Made by a program: the position numbers and the translations under genes
In this document: positions 52,172 to 60,282 of the stretch, piece by piece
How the letters are laid out: the number at the start of each line of letters is the position of its first letter
Position numbering within the stretch: the first letter of the stretch is position 1
Notes under the pieces: generated by a model
The model's input: only the letters and a program-made list of their open reading frames with translations
Databases searched by the model: none
Told to the model about the DNA's origin: nothing
From: Mesorhizobium sp. WSM4904
GTDB lineage: Bacteria > Pseudomonadota > Alphaproteobacteria > Rhizobiales > Rhizobiaceae
NCBI RefSeq assembly: GCF_029674545.1
Contig: NZ_CP121354.1
Coordinates: 5,527,001 to 5,591,000, forward strand
Direction: 5' to 3'
Length of the DNA: 64,000 bases

Positions 52172-52999
52172 ATGCGCGATTTCCGCGATGCAAAAGCCAT
52201 GGCGCAAACGCTAACCGCAGCGCTGGCCGCTAAATCCGTTTCCCTTTCTCACAGCGAAAGCCTGGAGTTGATCTCCAAAATCCTCGGCTTTCGCGACTGG
52301 AACGTGTTGGCCGCGCGGATCCAGGCCAGCCAGCGGACTGGCGCACCCGGCCTGTCGGATGGGGTCACCACGCCCCCCAGCTTCGCCCAGGCAGACATCC
52401 CCATCTTTCCGATGCGGGATCTCGTGCTGTTTCCGCAAACGATCACGCCGGTCTTTGTCGCGCGTGACAGAACCCGCCGCGCCGTGGAACGTGCCATGGC
52501 TGGTGACCGTCGCGTTCTCGTGGTCGCCCAGAGGCGCGGCGCCGACAACGATCCCAGCACGCTCGAATCCCTCTATTCGGCGGGCGTCACGGCAAACGTG
52601 ATAAACAGCCAGACGCAGGTGGATGGTGTTCTCAAGGTCTCCGTCTCTGCCCTGCAGCGCGCTGCCATCACCCGCCTGATCGTCGGCGAATTCCTGGCGG
52701 CGGAGGTAGAGCCGATCGAAGAGCAGCGCGGCCTCTCGGAAGAGGCCGCCGCGCTTTCACGTGCTGTTCTCGATGCGTATCGGATCTACGCCAACGTCGA
52801 CCTTTCCTCTCTTCCGCTGCAGCAGAGGGTACGCTTCGGCCTTCCTTCCGCGGAAAATCCCGGCCTATTGGCCGACACGGTCGCGCAGTCGCTGTCCATC
52901 GGCATCGAACAGAAGCAGCAACTCCTGGAAACCGGCGACGTCGTCGTCCGGCTCGCAAAGATCCTCGACCTGATGAGCGCCGGCCGGCCTGAGAAATAG
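52172..52999 (+). CDS. LON-domain protein with N-terminal glyoxalase-like (Glyoxalase_8) region
   Basis: A 275-residue protein. Residues 1-50 (MRDFRDAKAMAQTLTAALAA, SLSHSESLELISKILGFRDW, NVLAARIQ) look like the short helical domain annotated as Glyoxalase_8. Residues ~75-270 are a LON substrate-binding domain (IPIFPMRDLVLFPQTITPVF, VDGVLKVSVSALQRAAITRL). There is no ATPase or protease domain, so it is not Lon itself. ATG 52172 with AAAGGA at a good spacing; the open frame extends 180 bp upstream but looks non-coding. Possibly an adaptor for proteolysis; inference. Confidence 0.85.
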   Translation: MRDFRDAKAMAQTLTAALAAKSVSLSHSESLELISKILGFRDWNVLAARIQASQRTGAPGLSDGVTTPPSFAQADIPIFPMRDLVLFPQTITPVFVARDRTRRAVERAMAGDRRVLVVAQRRGADNDPSTLESLYSAGVTANVINSQTQVDGVLKVSVSALQRAAITRLIVGEFLAAEVEPIEEQRGLSEEAAALSRAVLDAYRIYANVDLSSLPLQQRVRFGLPSAENPGLLADTVAQSLSIGIEQKQQLLETGDVVVRLAKILDLMSAGRPEK

Positions 53000-53030
53000 A
53001 CCAGCGCCGCCGGCATCGCCGAGCCCGTTC

Positions 53031-53975
53031 TCAATTCGCCGGCTTGCGTGCCGGATAGCCGTTGGGGTGCGGCGGGATCGCTTTCAAGTAGGCGGCGATC
53101 GCGGCGCGGTCGTCGGCCGTCAGCTGCGCCATGTTCCTTTGCACCTCGACCATGGCGCCGCCGACGGAATCGAAATCTGGCGTGAAGCCGGTTTCGAGAT
53201 AGTTGGCGATGTCGGCCTCCGACCAGTCCTTGGTGCCGCCCTGCGGGGTGATGTTGGGCACGACGCCCGAGCCCTCGGCGGCCACGGCACCCGCCAGCCA
53301 CTCGGCCTTCTTCACGCCGCCTGCGAAGTCGCGCGGGGTGTGGCATTCGCCGCAATGGCCCGGCCCCTCGACCAGATAACGGCCTGCCAGCACCTTGTTC
53401 GGCGCGCCGTCGGGCAAGGCGATCACCGGTTCGGGGCTGAGATAGAGCCGCTTCCAGAGACCGATGCCGCGACGGATATTGAAGGGGAAAGCAAGCTTAT
53501 GGCCAGGCGCCTTGCCGGCGACTGCCGGCAGCGTCTTCATGAAGGCATAGAGGTCGGCGATGTCGGCGGCCTTCATGCGCGCGTAGGAGGCATAGGGAAA
53601 GGCCGGATAGAAGTTTTCGCCGGAGGGCGAAACGCCCTTCAGCATGGCGTTGGCGAAATCCTCCTCGCTCCAGGCGCCGATGCCGTCCCTGGCATCCTGC
53701 GAGATGTTGGGCGGCACGAAGGTGCCGAACGGCGTCTTCAGTTCCAGCCCACCGGCAAGCTCCAGGCGGGCATCGCCCTTGGACCCCGGTTTGGCATGGC
53801 AGGAGGTGCAGCTGCCGGCATAGAAGATGCGCTTGCCCCTGGCGGCGTCGCCGGGACTGAGCTGCGCAAGGGTCCCGGCATCAAGCCTGACGGGTGCCGA
53901 CAGCGCCCAGCCGGCGACCGCGCCGGCGCCGCCCAGCACGATGACGGCGCCGACGAGCTTCTTCAGCCAGGCCAT
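53031..53975 (-). CDS. Di-haem cytochrome c (alcohol dehydrogenase/gluconate dehydrogenase subunit type)
   Basis: A 314-residue periplasmic cytochrome with an N-terminal membrane anchor (LVGAVIVLGGAGAVAGWALS) and two haem sites: CTSCH (in YAGSCTSCHAKPGS) and CGECH (in GHCGECHTPRD). Two class I cytochrome c domains are seen (~40-165 and ~190-310). Similar proteins serve as electron acceptors of membrane dehydrogenases, but no dehydrogenase gene is near. It is 9 bp after the cytochrome c' gene. Maturation would use the cycHJKL products encoded in this window. Confidence 0.92.
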   Translation of the reverse strand: MAWLKKLVGAVIVLGGAGAVAGWALSAPVRLDAGTLAQLSPGDAARGKRIFYAGSCTSCHAKPGSKGDARLELAGGLELKTPFGTFVPPNISQDARDGIGAWSEEDFANAMLKGVSPSGENFYPAFPYASYARMKAADIADLYAFMKTLPAVAGKAPGHKLAFPFNIRRGIGLWKRLYLSPEPVIALPDGAPNKVLAGRYLVEGPGHCGECHTPRDFAGGVKKAEWLAGAVAAEGSGVVPNITPQGGTKDWSEADIANYLETGFTPDFDSVGGAMVEVQRNMAQLTADDRAAIAAYLKAIPPHPNGYPARKPAN

Positions 53976-53984
53976 ATCAGGCGA

Positions 53985-54422
53985 TCAGCCCTTCTTGATC
54001 CTGTAGGTCTGATGGCAGGTGCCACAGTCGCCGCCGATCGTGTTGAGCTGCGTCTTCAAGGCATCGACATCGGCCGGCGGCGAGGCGACCGCGGCCTTGA
54101 CGTTGGTCAGCAACTTGTCCTCGGCCGCATTGAAGCCGGCCTTGTCTTCCCAGATCTTCGGCGCAGCCGTGGTATCGCCCTTGTCGCTGCCGGCGGGGAA
54201 GAGCTTCTCGGCATCGAACTTCTCGGCATTGGCCTGCAGCGCCTTCAGCGTCGTCAGCACGGCGGCCGCGTCGAAATCCTCCTCGCCCTTGACCACCTTC
54301 ACCAACTGGCCGGCGAGCTTGCCGCGCTCCTTCATCAGGGCCTGACGATCCTTGATCGGATCGGCAAAGGCGGCCGAACCGGCAAAGGCAAGCATGGAGA
54401 TGGCGAGGACAAGCTTTCTCAT
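53985..54422 (-). CDS. Cytochrome c' (c-556-like)
   Basis: A 145-residue periplasmic protein with signal peptide (LVLAISMLAFAGSAAFA) and a four-helix body ending in the haem site GGDCGTCHQTYRIKK, the C-terminal CxxCH position that defines cytochrome c'. It is the first gene of a two-gene operon with the di-haem cytochrome. Members can bind NO or act in redox relay; the role here is not known. Confidence 0.92.
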   Translation of the reverse strand: MRKLVLAISMLAFAGSAAFADPIKDRQALMKERGKLAGQLVKVVKGEEDFDAAAVLTTLKALQANAEKFDAEKLFPAGSDKGDTTAAPKIWEDKAGFNAAEDKLLTNVKAAVASPPADVDALKTQLNTIGGDCGTCHQTYRIKKG

Positions 54423-54459
54423 TCAATTGGCTCCGTGGTGAAGAACATTCGCGACCAAG

Positions 54460-54549
54460 GCATTTCACCGTGAACGGTGAAATGCTCTATTTCCTTGTTG
54501 GCGCAATTCCGGACGGAAAACCGGTCCACACTTTTCCTGGAATTGCTCT
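54460..54549. repeat. Two-part composite palindromic repeat upstream of cytochrome c'
   Basis: First part: 12-bp arms GCATTTCACCGT and ACGGTGAAATGC with a 2-bp centre (54460-54485). Second part (54500-54549): CAATTCC / GGAATTG outer arms and GGAAAA / TTTTCC inner arms, as at 47.3 kb. The first part looks like an operator of the cytochrome gene, but it directly precedes a dispersed repeat and I have seen this combination elsewhere in Mesorhizobium-type genomes, so a repeat is more likely. Confidence 0.8.
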
Positions 54550-54638
54550 GCACGTTAACGGCGCTCGCGGCGGGAATATTCCCCCGCACCGTCACGATTT
54601 TCCCGATCGTGATCAATCTCCTGTGTTGGCAGATAAAG

Positions 54639-54664
54639 AAAAGCCCCGGCATGCCGGGGCTTTT
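54639..54664 (-). terminator. Rho-independent terminator of sodB
   Basis: GCCCCGG-CATG-CCGGGGC stem with AAAA before and TTTT after, so it can work on both strands. It begins 11 bp after the sodB stop codon on the minus strand, where it continues TTTTCTTT. Confidence 0.92.
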
Positions 54665-54674
54665 CGTCAGATAA

Positions 54675-55277
54675 TCAGGCTTTCGCCTTTTCGTAGAGCT
54701 CCAGGACGTAGTCCCAGTTGATCAAGCTATCGACGAAGGCTTCGAGATATTTCGGCCGCGCGTTGCGGTAGTCGATGTAATAGGAGTGCTCCCACACGTC
54801 GACGCCGAGGATCGGCGAAGCGCCATGGACCAGAGGGTTCTCGCCGTTCGGCGTCTTCGAGATTGCGAGCTTGCCATCCTTGACCGAGAGCCAGGCCCAG
54901 CCGGAGCCGAACTGGGTGGTGCCGGCGGCAATGAAATCCGCCTTGAACTTGTCGTAGCCACCGAGATCGCTTTCGACGGCCTTCTGCAATGCGCCCGGCA
55001 GCTTGTTGCCGCCGCCGCCCTTCTTCATCCATTTCCAGAAGTGGATGTGGTTGTAGTGCTGGGCGGCATTGTTGAACAGCCCGGCATTCTTGCCGAACGA
55101 CTGCTTCACGACCTCTTCGACCGACAGGTCGCCCATTCCAGCCTCGGCGGCCAGCTTGTTGCCGTTGTCGACATAGGCCTTGTGGTGCTTGTCGTGGTGA
55201 TACTCCAGCGTCTCCTTCGACATGTAAGGCTGCAGGGCCTCATAGTCGTAGGGCAAAGCGGGCAACTCAAAAGCCAT
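54675..55277 (-). CDS. sodB: Superoxide dismutase, Fe type
   Basis: A 200-residue dismutase removing superoxide. Metal ligands are His27 (ETLEYHHDKHH), His in FNNAAQHYNHIHFW, and Asp/His in DVWEHSYYIDY. The Gln in NAAQ and the segment TTQFGSGWAWLSV fit the Fe type rather than the Mn type, although some such enzymes accept both. GAGGGAG lies ahead of the ATG. A dyad at 55300-55321 is upstream and a clear terminator downstream. It is monocistronic. Confidence 0.96.
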   Translation of the reverse strand: MAFELPALPYDYEALQPYMSKETLEYHHDKHHKAYVDNGNKLAAEAGMGDLSVEEVVKQSFGKNAGLFNNAAQHYNHIHFWKWMKKGGGGNKLPGALQKAVESDLGGYDKFKADFIAAGTTQFGSGWAWLSVKDGKLAISKTPNGENPLVHGASPILGVDVWEHSYYIDYRNARPKYLEAFVDSLINWDYVLELYEKAKA

Positions 55278-55299
55278 GGATGGTACTCCCTCAGGAAAA

Positions 55300-55321
55300 A
55301 GTCCGGTGCAACTACCGGACT
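55300..55321 (-). promoter_or_regulatory. sodB: Dyad in the sodB leader
   Basis: AGTCCGGT (55300-55307), six bases, ACCGGACT (55314-55321). Perfect 8-bp arms about 25-45 bp upstream of the sodB start. It could be an operator or a leader hairpin affecting translation. It does not match the iron-responsive TGA-N9-TCA motif that I recall for RirA. Confidence 0.4.
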
Positions 55322-55384
55322 AAGATAGGTCTGGAATGGATTGGGGCAACTCCGGAACGAAGCGCCGGCCGCCTTTTTATCCGC

Positions 55385-56263
55385 TCAGGCAGCGGAAGTC
55401 GAATGCGCCCAATCCCAATAGAGCTCGCGCGCCTTCTTGGCCACCGGCCCGGGTTGAAGATCGCGGTCCTCGATGCGGGTGATCGGCACCACTTTCGAGT
55501 GGTTGCCGGTCGAGAAGATCTCGTCCGCTTCGAGGAAATCGCGGATCGAGAGCGCCTTTTCGGTGGTCCTGAAGCCGTAGTCGCCGAGCAGGTTGATGGT
55601 GCGCGAGCGGGTGATGCCGGAGAGGAACGTACCGTTCGCCGCCGGCGTCATCACATGGCCGTCCTTGACCAGGAAAATATTGGAAGTGCCGGTCTCGGCG
55701 ACATTGCCCAGCATGTCCAGCACCAGGGCGTTGTCGAAGCCGCGCATCTTGGCTTCGAGGATGGCACGGCCGTTGTTGGGGTAGAGGCAACCGGCCTTGG
55801 CATTGGTCGGCATCGTTTCGATGGTCGGCCGCCGGAACGGCGAGACGCCGATCGAGAAGCCGGAAGGCGGAATCATCGGCGATTCATAGAGGCAGAGGCA
55901 GAAACGGGTCGAAGATGGATCGGCCGGCACGCCCATGTAGCCGCCATGCTCGGCCCAGTACATCGGCCTGATGTAGACGGCGGTCTTGCCGTCGAACTTC
56001 TTCAGGCCGTCCCAGGTCAGCGCGACGATCTCGTCGGCGGTCACGGAGGGCTTCAGACCGAGCGCGATCGCCGAGGCGTTGACGCGCGCGGCGTGGCGAT
56101 CGAGATCGGGCGCCACGCCCTCGAACCAGCGGGCTCCGTCGAAGACGCTGGTGCCCAGCCACATGGCATGACTGCGCGGTCCGAGAATGGCGACGTTGCC
56201 CTCATACCAGTCGCCGTCCACATAGGTCCATGTCGCGGACTGCGCCGCCGCCGCCAGTGTCAT
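55385..56263 (-). CDS. Class IV (branched-chain amino acid-type) aminotransferase
   Basis: A 292-residue PLP enzyme. The N-terminus MWLGTSVFDGARWFEGVAPD carries the family region, and the PLP Lys is in PTNAKAGCLYPNN. Further motifs are NVAETGTSNIFLVKDGHVMT (cofactor phosphate loop), TRSRTINLLGDYG and ADEIFSTGNHSKVVPITRIE. These fit IlvE/D-amino acid aminotransferase family members that transfer amino groups of branched-chain or related amino acids. The exact substrate is unclear. Monocistronic between sodB and a divergent HAD gene. Confidence 0.9.
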   Translation of the reverse strand: MTLAAAAQSATWTYVDGDWYEGNVAILGPRSHAMWLGTSVFDGARWFEGVAPDLDRHAARVNASAIALGLKPSVTADEIVALTWDGLKKFDGKTAVYIRPMYWAEHGGYMGVPADPSSTRFCLCLYESPMIPPSGFSIGVSPFRRPTIETMPTNAKAGCLYPNNGRAILEAKMRGFDNALVLDMLGNVAETGTSNIFLVKDGHVMTPAANGTFLSGITRSRTINLLGDYGFRTTEKALSIRDFLEADEIFSTGNHSKVVPITRIEDRDLQPGPVAKKARELYWDWAHSTSAA

Positions 56264-56416
56264 CGTTTGCCGTCCATATGGATGAAATCAGACCGCCATA
56301 GGACGATGCTTCGACGGCCTGCGTCAACCGACATCGGGAAAAATCGTTGAGGCCAGAGGCACTTGACCGCAATCAGTGCTTGCACGGCAGGCTCGCGCGC
56401 CGCAAAACTTCTCCCC

Positions 56417-57079
56417 ATGCACCATGCGGCCTATGTCTTCGACGCCTATGGCACGTTGTTCGACGTGCACGCGGCCGTGCGCCGCCATGCCGGCGAGATC
56501 GGACCGGACGGCCAGTTGCTCTCCGAGATCTGGCGCGCCAAGCAGCTCGAATATTCCTGGGTCAGGACGCTGATGGGCGCCTATGCCGACTTCTGGCAGC
56601 TCACCGAGCAGGCGCTGGACTTCGCGCTGCGCAAGGTGCCCTCGGTCGATCCGGCGCTGAGGGCCAGGCTGCTGGAAGCCTATTGGCGGCTCGACTGCTA
56701 TCCGGAAGTGCCGGCGGTGCTGAAAGCGTTGAAGGCATCGGGAGCAAAGCTGGCGATCCTTTCCAACGGCTCGCCGGAAATGCTGCAGGCGGCGGCGAAA
56801 TCCGCGGCACTCGACCAGATCCTCGACGACGTCTTCTCGGTCGACGAGATCAAGCGCTTCAAGACCGACCCCTCGGTCTACGATATGGTGGTCACCGGCT
56901 GGCGGCTCTACCCGGGCGCGGTGTCGTTCCAGTCTTCCAACCGCTGGGACGTCGCGGGCGCCGCCAAGTTCGGCTTCCGAACCGTCTGGATCAATCGCAC
57001 CAACCAGCCGGACGAATACCAGGACTTTCCGCCGGGGCTTATCCTGCCCTCGCTCGAAGGCCTTTTGGCAGGCGCTTGA
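56417..57079 (+). CDS. Haloacid dehalogenase type II-like protein
   Basis: A 220-residue HAD protein. Motif I is FDAYGTLFDVHAAV with the nucleophile Asp in the first part, motif II is AILSNGSPEML, and the Lys in RFKTDPSVYD and SSNRWDVAGAAKFGFRTVWI complete it. The SSNxWD motif is characteristic of L-2-haloacid dehalogenases. ATG 56417 gives the normal length; an upstream ATG in the same frame would add 18 residues. Whether it acts on haloacids here is unknown. Confidence 0.9.
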   Translation: MHHAAYVFDAYGTLFDVHAAVRRHAGEIGPDGQLLSEIWRAKQLEYSWVRTLMGAYADFWQLTEQALDFALRKVPSVDPALRARLLEAYWRLDCYPEVPAVLKALKASGAKLAILSNGSPEMLQAAAKSAALDQILDDVFSVDEIKRFKTDPSVYDMVVTGWRLYPGAVSFQSSNRWDVAGAAKFGFRTVWINRTNQPDEYQDFPPGLILPSLEGLLAGA

Positions 57080-57251
57080 CCTTGCTGTTGCTGCAGCGCA
57101 ACAGATGTGTCGCGGTCACAGCTTCGCCTTCGTTTGTCCACCCTGAGGCCAGAATTGGAACCGCCTATCACCGCCGACTGTTATTGGAGCTGCCGGCGGC
57201 AAGCCTGCGGGTTCATGCTTTCTTGCAAGTCAGGTCCTAGAAAAGGCAACC

Positions 57252-58073
57252 ATGTCAGACGATTCTTTCCGCATCAGTCGCCGCGGCTTTCTCAATCTCA
57301 CAGCCCTCGGCGCCGCTTCGGCCGCGGTCTCTGCCTGCACCACCACCGGTCCAGGCCCCGAACCTGTCCAGCCGCCACCGCCGGCCTATGTCGAGCCGCC
57401 GCTCGGCGACTACGAGACGATGTATGGGCCGATGTCCGACAACGGCTTCGACCTGCCGGCCATCCCGGTGAACAAGATCGATCACAGATTCCTGCGCCAG
57501 ATCGTCCCCGATCCGACCGGACAGCGGCCAGGCACGATCGTCGTCGATACCACCAACCACTTCCTGTACCTGGTGCGCGAGGGCGGCCAGGCGATCCGCT
57601 ACGGCGTCGGTCTCGGCCGCGCCGGCTTCGAGTGGTCGGGCGATGCCGTGGTGCAGTGGAAGCAGAAGTGGCCGAAATGGACGCCGCCGGACGAGATGGT
57701 CGCCCGTCAGCCGGAGCTGACGCAATTCAGCGCCAAGAACGGCGGCATGCCTGGGGGCTTGAAGAACCCGCTCGGGGCGCGTGCGCTCTACCTCTTCCAG
57801 GGCAATCAGGACACGCTCTATCGCCTGCACGGCTCGCCCGAATGGTGGTCGATCGGCAAGTCGGTCTCGTCGGGCTGCGTGCGCCTGATCAACCAGGACA
57901 TCATCGACCTTTACGACCGCGTGCCGACCAAGACCCCGGTCGTCGTGACGGCCGATATCGGCGAGCCGATGGCCGACATGCCCGAGCGCCGGGCCATCCC
58001 GATCGACAACGGCGTGCCGACCGGCTCTATCCTGCTCGGTCCGGTCAGGCAGATCACGAACGAGATCTTCTAG
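57252..58073 (+). CDS. L,D-transpeptidase (YkuD family)
   Basis: A 273-residue exported enzyme. The N-terminus is a Tat-type signal (SRRGFLNLTALGAASAAVSA) with a following Cys that could be lipidated (AVSAC). The YkuD domain (~95-235) has TIVVDTTNHFLYLVREGGQA, His193 in RLHGSPEWWSIGKSV and catalytic Cys209 in SSGCVRLINQDIIDLYDRV. It would form 3-3 cross-links in peptidoglycan or anchor proteins, common in rhizobia. The stop codon lies inside a 16-bp tandem repeat. Confidence 0.93.
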   Translation: MSDDSFRISRRGFLNLTALGAASAAVSACTTTGPGPEPVQPPPPAYVEPPLGDYETMYGPMSDNGFDLPAIPVNKIDHRFLRQIVPDPTGQRPGTIVVDTTNHFLYLVREGGQAIRYGVGLGRAGFEWSGDAVVQWKQKWPKWTPPDEMVARQPELTQFSAKNGGMPGGLKNPLGARALYLFQGNQDTLYRLHGSPEWWSIGKSVSSGCVRLINQDIIDLYDRVPTKTPVVVTADIGEPMADMPERRAIPIDNGVPTGSILLGPVRQITNEIF

Positions 58074-58109
58074 GGGCGAGATCTTCTAGAGGCGAGATCT
58101 TCCAGATCT
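58062..58109. repeat. Three 16-bp tandem repeats over the transpeptidase stop codon
   Basis: Units at 58062-58077 and 58078-58093 differ by one base (GAGATCTTCTAGGGGC / GAGATCTTCTAGAGGC); the third (58094-58109, GAGATCTTCCAGATCT) has diverged. The first unit codes for the last residues EIF and the stop (TAG). A tandem duplication of the gene end is the simple explanation. Confidence 0.85.
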
Positions 58110-58117
58110 TGAATTCT

Positions 58118-59548
58118 TCAGCGGTGCTTGGCCAAGACAGTCGCCAGCACCGCAACGCCGCGCCGCAGCGCCTCCGCGTCGAGCCCGGCGTAACCCAGGA
58201 TGAAGCCCGCGGTTGCGGGCAGAGGCTCGCTCGGGTCATAGAGCGGCGACACCGGATAGAGGCCGATCCCGGCGGCGCGCGCCGCCGCGATGATCTCCGG
58301 CTCGCGCTCGGCGGCGATGCCGTTCATCCAGGCAACGACATGCAGTCCGGTTTCTGCCCCTGCGATAGAAATCCTTGACCCCAGAAGATCTGCCAGCGCC
58401 TGCAGCAGGACCTCCCTGCGCTCGGCGTTCCTTCTGCGGATGCTGCGAACGTGACGCTCGTAGACGCCGCTCGCCAAAAGGTCGGCCAACGCGTCCTGCT
58501 CCAGCATCGGCGCGTGCCGGTCGGTAAGGCGCTTTGCTTCGCTGAACGCCCTGCACAGGCCTGCGGGTACGACGAGGTAGCCGAGCCGCAAGGTGGGCGA
58601 GAGGGTCTTGGACAGCGTGCCGACATAGATGACCAAGTCTGGGTCGAGCGTCTGCAGAGGCGGGATGGGAGCGATGTCGTGGCGGTATTCGCCATCATAG
58701 TCGTCTTCGACGATATAGGCGCCTGATGCCGCAGCCCAGCCCAGGAGCGCGCGCCGCCGCGTCGCCGAAAGCACGCCGCCGAGCGGAAACTGGTGCGACG
58801 GCGTCACGTAGGCCAGACGGGCCGGCGGCAGCGCATCCGTCCTCAGGCCGTCCGCGTCGACGGCAACGGGCACTGCGATGCCGCCCGCCGCCACGAAGGC
58901 GTGGCGCGCCAGCAGATAGCCCGGATTCTCGATCACGAACGGATCGCCGGGGTCGAGCAGAAGCCGCGCGCAGAGGTCGAGCCCTTGCTGCGAGCCGTTG
59001 ACGATGACGATCTGGTCGGGGGTGCAACCGATGCCGCGGGCGCGCCACAGATAGGCCTGAAGCGCGCTGCGCAGGACGGCAGATCCCTGGGGGTCGCCAT
59101 AGCGCAGCCGCTCGGCGCGCCGCAGAATCGCTTTGTTCGACGCCCGCCGCCAGGCCAGCACCGGGAAGTCCGCGCCGGACAGGTCGCCATAGCGGAAATC
59201 CGCGACCTTGGCCGGCTGCTGTTGCGCCGGCGGAGGCATAGCCAGCAGGCGTTGCGCAAATGCCGAGAGGCTGCGCGGCGAAGCAGCCGCGACGGGGGCC
59301 TCGCCCGACGCTTTCTCCAGTCCTGGGGCAACGATGGCACGCGCGCCCTGCCGGATGATCAGGTAGCCTTCCGCGTCGAGCTGGTTGTAGGCCGCCGTCA
59401 CCGTGGTTCGCGACGCGCCCCATTCGGCTGCGAAGGCCCGCGTCGACGGCAGGCGGTCGCCGGGCCGGTAGGCGCCACTGTGGATCTGCGCCTTGATCGC
59501 CGCGATGATCCGGCGCGCGATACCATCCTGTTCGAACTGGACCACCAA
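58118..59548 (-). CDS. MocR/PdxR-type transcriptional regulator (GntR-aminotransferase fusion)
   Basis: A 476-residue regulator. Residues 1-75 are a GntR winged helix (AIKAQIHSGAYRPGDRLPST, WGASRTTVTAAYNQLDAEGY). Residues ~115-470 form a class I aminotransferase-like domain with YGDPQGSAVLRSALQAYLWR, DDYDGEYRH and the PLP-binding Lys in YVGTLSKTLSPTLRLGYLV. Members respond to PLP and amino compounds. It is divergent from paiB and a LysE exporter gene, its likely targets. Confidence 0.94.
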   Translation of the reverse strand: MVVQFEQDGIARRIIAAIKAQIHSGAYRPGDRLPSTRAFAAEWGASRTTVTAAYNQLDAEGYLIIRQGARAIVAPGLEKASGEAPVAAASPRSLSAFAQRLLAMPPPAQQQPAKVADFRYGDLSGADFPVLAWRRASNKAILRRAERLRYGDPQGSAVLRSALQAYLWRARGIGCTPDQIVIVNGSQQGLDLCARLLLDPGDPFVIENPGYLLARHAFVAAGGIAVPVAVDADGLRTDALPPARLAYVTPSHQFPLGGVLSATRRRALLGWAAASGAYIVEDDYDGEYRHDIAPIPPLQTLDPDLVIYVGTLSKTLSPTLRLGYLVVPAGLCRAFSEAKRLTDRHAPMLEQDALADLLASGVYERHVRSIRRRNAERREVLLQALADLLGSRISIAGAETGLHVVAWMNGIAAEREPEIIAAARAAGIGLYPVSPLYDPSEPLPATAGFILGYAGLDAEALRRGVAVLATVLAKHR

Positions 59549-59622
59549 AAACCTTCAAAACTGGATATTCAAAGCAAGCCAGATTTCCGGCATCTTGCCA
59601 TGCAAAGCAAGGAGTTTTCGCC

Positions 59623-60246
59623 ATGTACATACCGCCCGCCTTCCGCGAGGACGACAGGGAGAGCCTCATGGCCACGATCCGCGCGGCGCGGCTGGCGACG
59701 CTGGTCACCGCCACGGCGGAAGGGCCGCTGGCGACGCCATTGCCGCTTCTCCTCGACGAGCGCGAGGGCGAGCATGGCGTGATCTATGGCCATGTCGCGA
59801 GAGCAAACCCGCACTGGCGTGTTCCGCCGCTGGGCAATGGCCTGGCGATCTTCATGGGACCGGACGCCTATGTGACGCCAGCCTGGTACCAGACCAAGCA
59901 GGAAACCGGAAAGGTGGTGCCGACCTGGAACTACATCGCCGTCCATGCCCATGGGCCGGTCGAATTCTTCGAGGATGCCGACATGCTGTTAGAGGTGGTC
60001 ACGCGCCTGACCAATCTCCACGAAAGCGGGCGCGCCTCGCCCTGGGCCGTATCGGACGCGCCGCCGGATTTCATCCAGGCACAACTCAAAGGCATTGTCG
60101 GCCTGCGCATGCCGATCGCGAAGCTCGACGGTAAGCGCAAGATGAGCCAGAACCGCAACGCGGCCGATCGCGCCGGTGTCATGTCCGGTCTCGCGGCGAG
60201 CGACCGGCCTTCCGACCGCGAGGTCGCCCCTCTCATTCCATCATGA
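59623..60246 (+). CDS. PaiB-like FMN-binding protein
   Basis: A 207-residue protein, MYIPPAFREDDRESLMATIR, with ARLATLVTATAEGPLATPLP, HVARANPHWR, YVTPAWYQTKQETGKVVPTW and NYIAVHAHGPVEFF, then LKGIVGLRMPIAKLDGKRKM and QNRNAADRAGV. These are signatures of the PaiB group (FMN-binding split barrel; named as negative regulators of sporulation and protease genes in Bacillus). In proteobacteria the role is unclear. Divergent from the MocR gene with a 74-bp control region; 36 bp before the LysE gene. Confidence 0.92.
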   Translation: MYIPPAFREDDRESLMATIRAARLATLVTATAEGPLATPLPLLLDEREGEHGVIYGHVARANPHWRVPPLGNGLAIFMGPDAYVTPAWYQTKQETGKVVPTWNYIAVHAHGPVEFFEDADMLLEVVTRLTNLHESGRASPWAVSDAPPDFIQAQLKGIVGLRMPIAKLDGKRKMSQNRNAADRAGVMSGLAASDRPSDREVAPLIPS

Positions 60247-60282
60247 CGCCCGCCCGCTCCGCTCCGTAGCCCCGAGTCCATC

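Noticed and set aside
54460..54485. A strong 26-bp palindrome as operator of the cytochrome operon
   Set aside because: It is directly followed by a dispersed composite repeat that also occurs at 47.3 kb, so it is better explained as part of a repeat.
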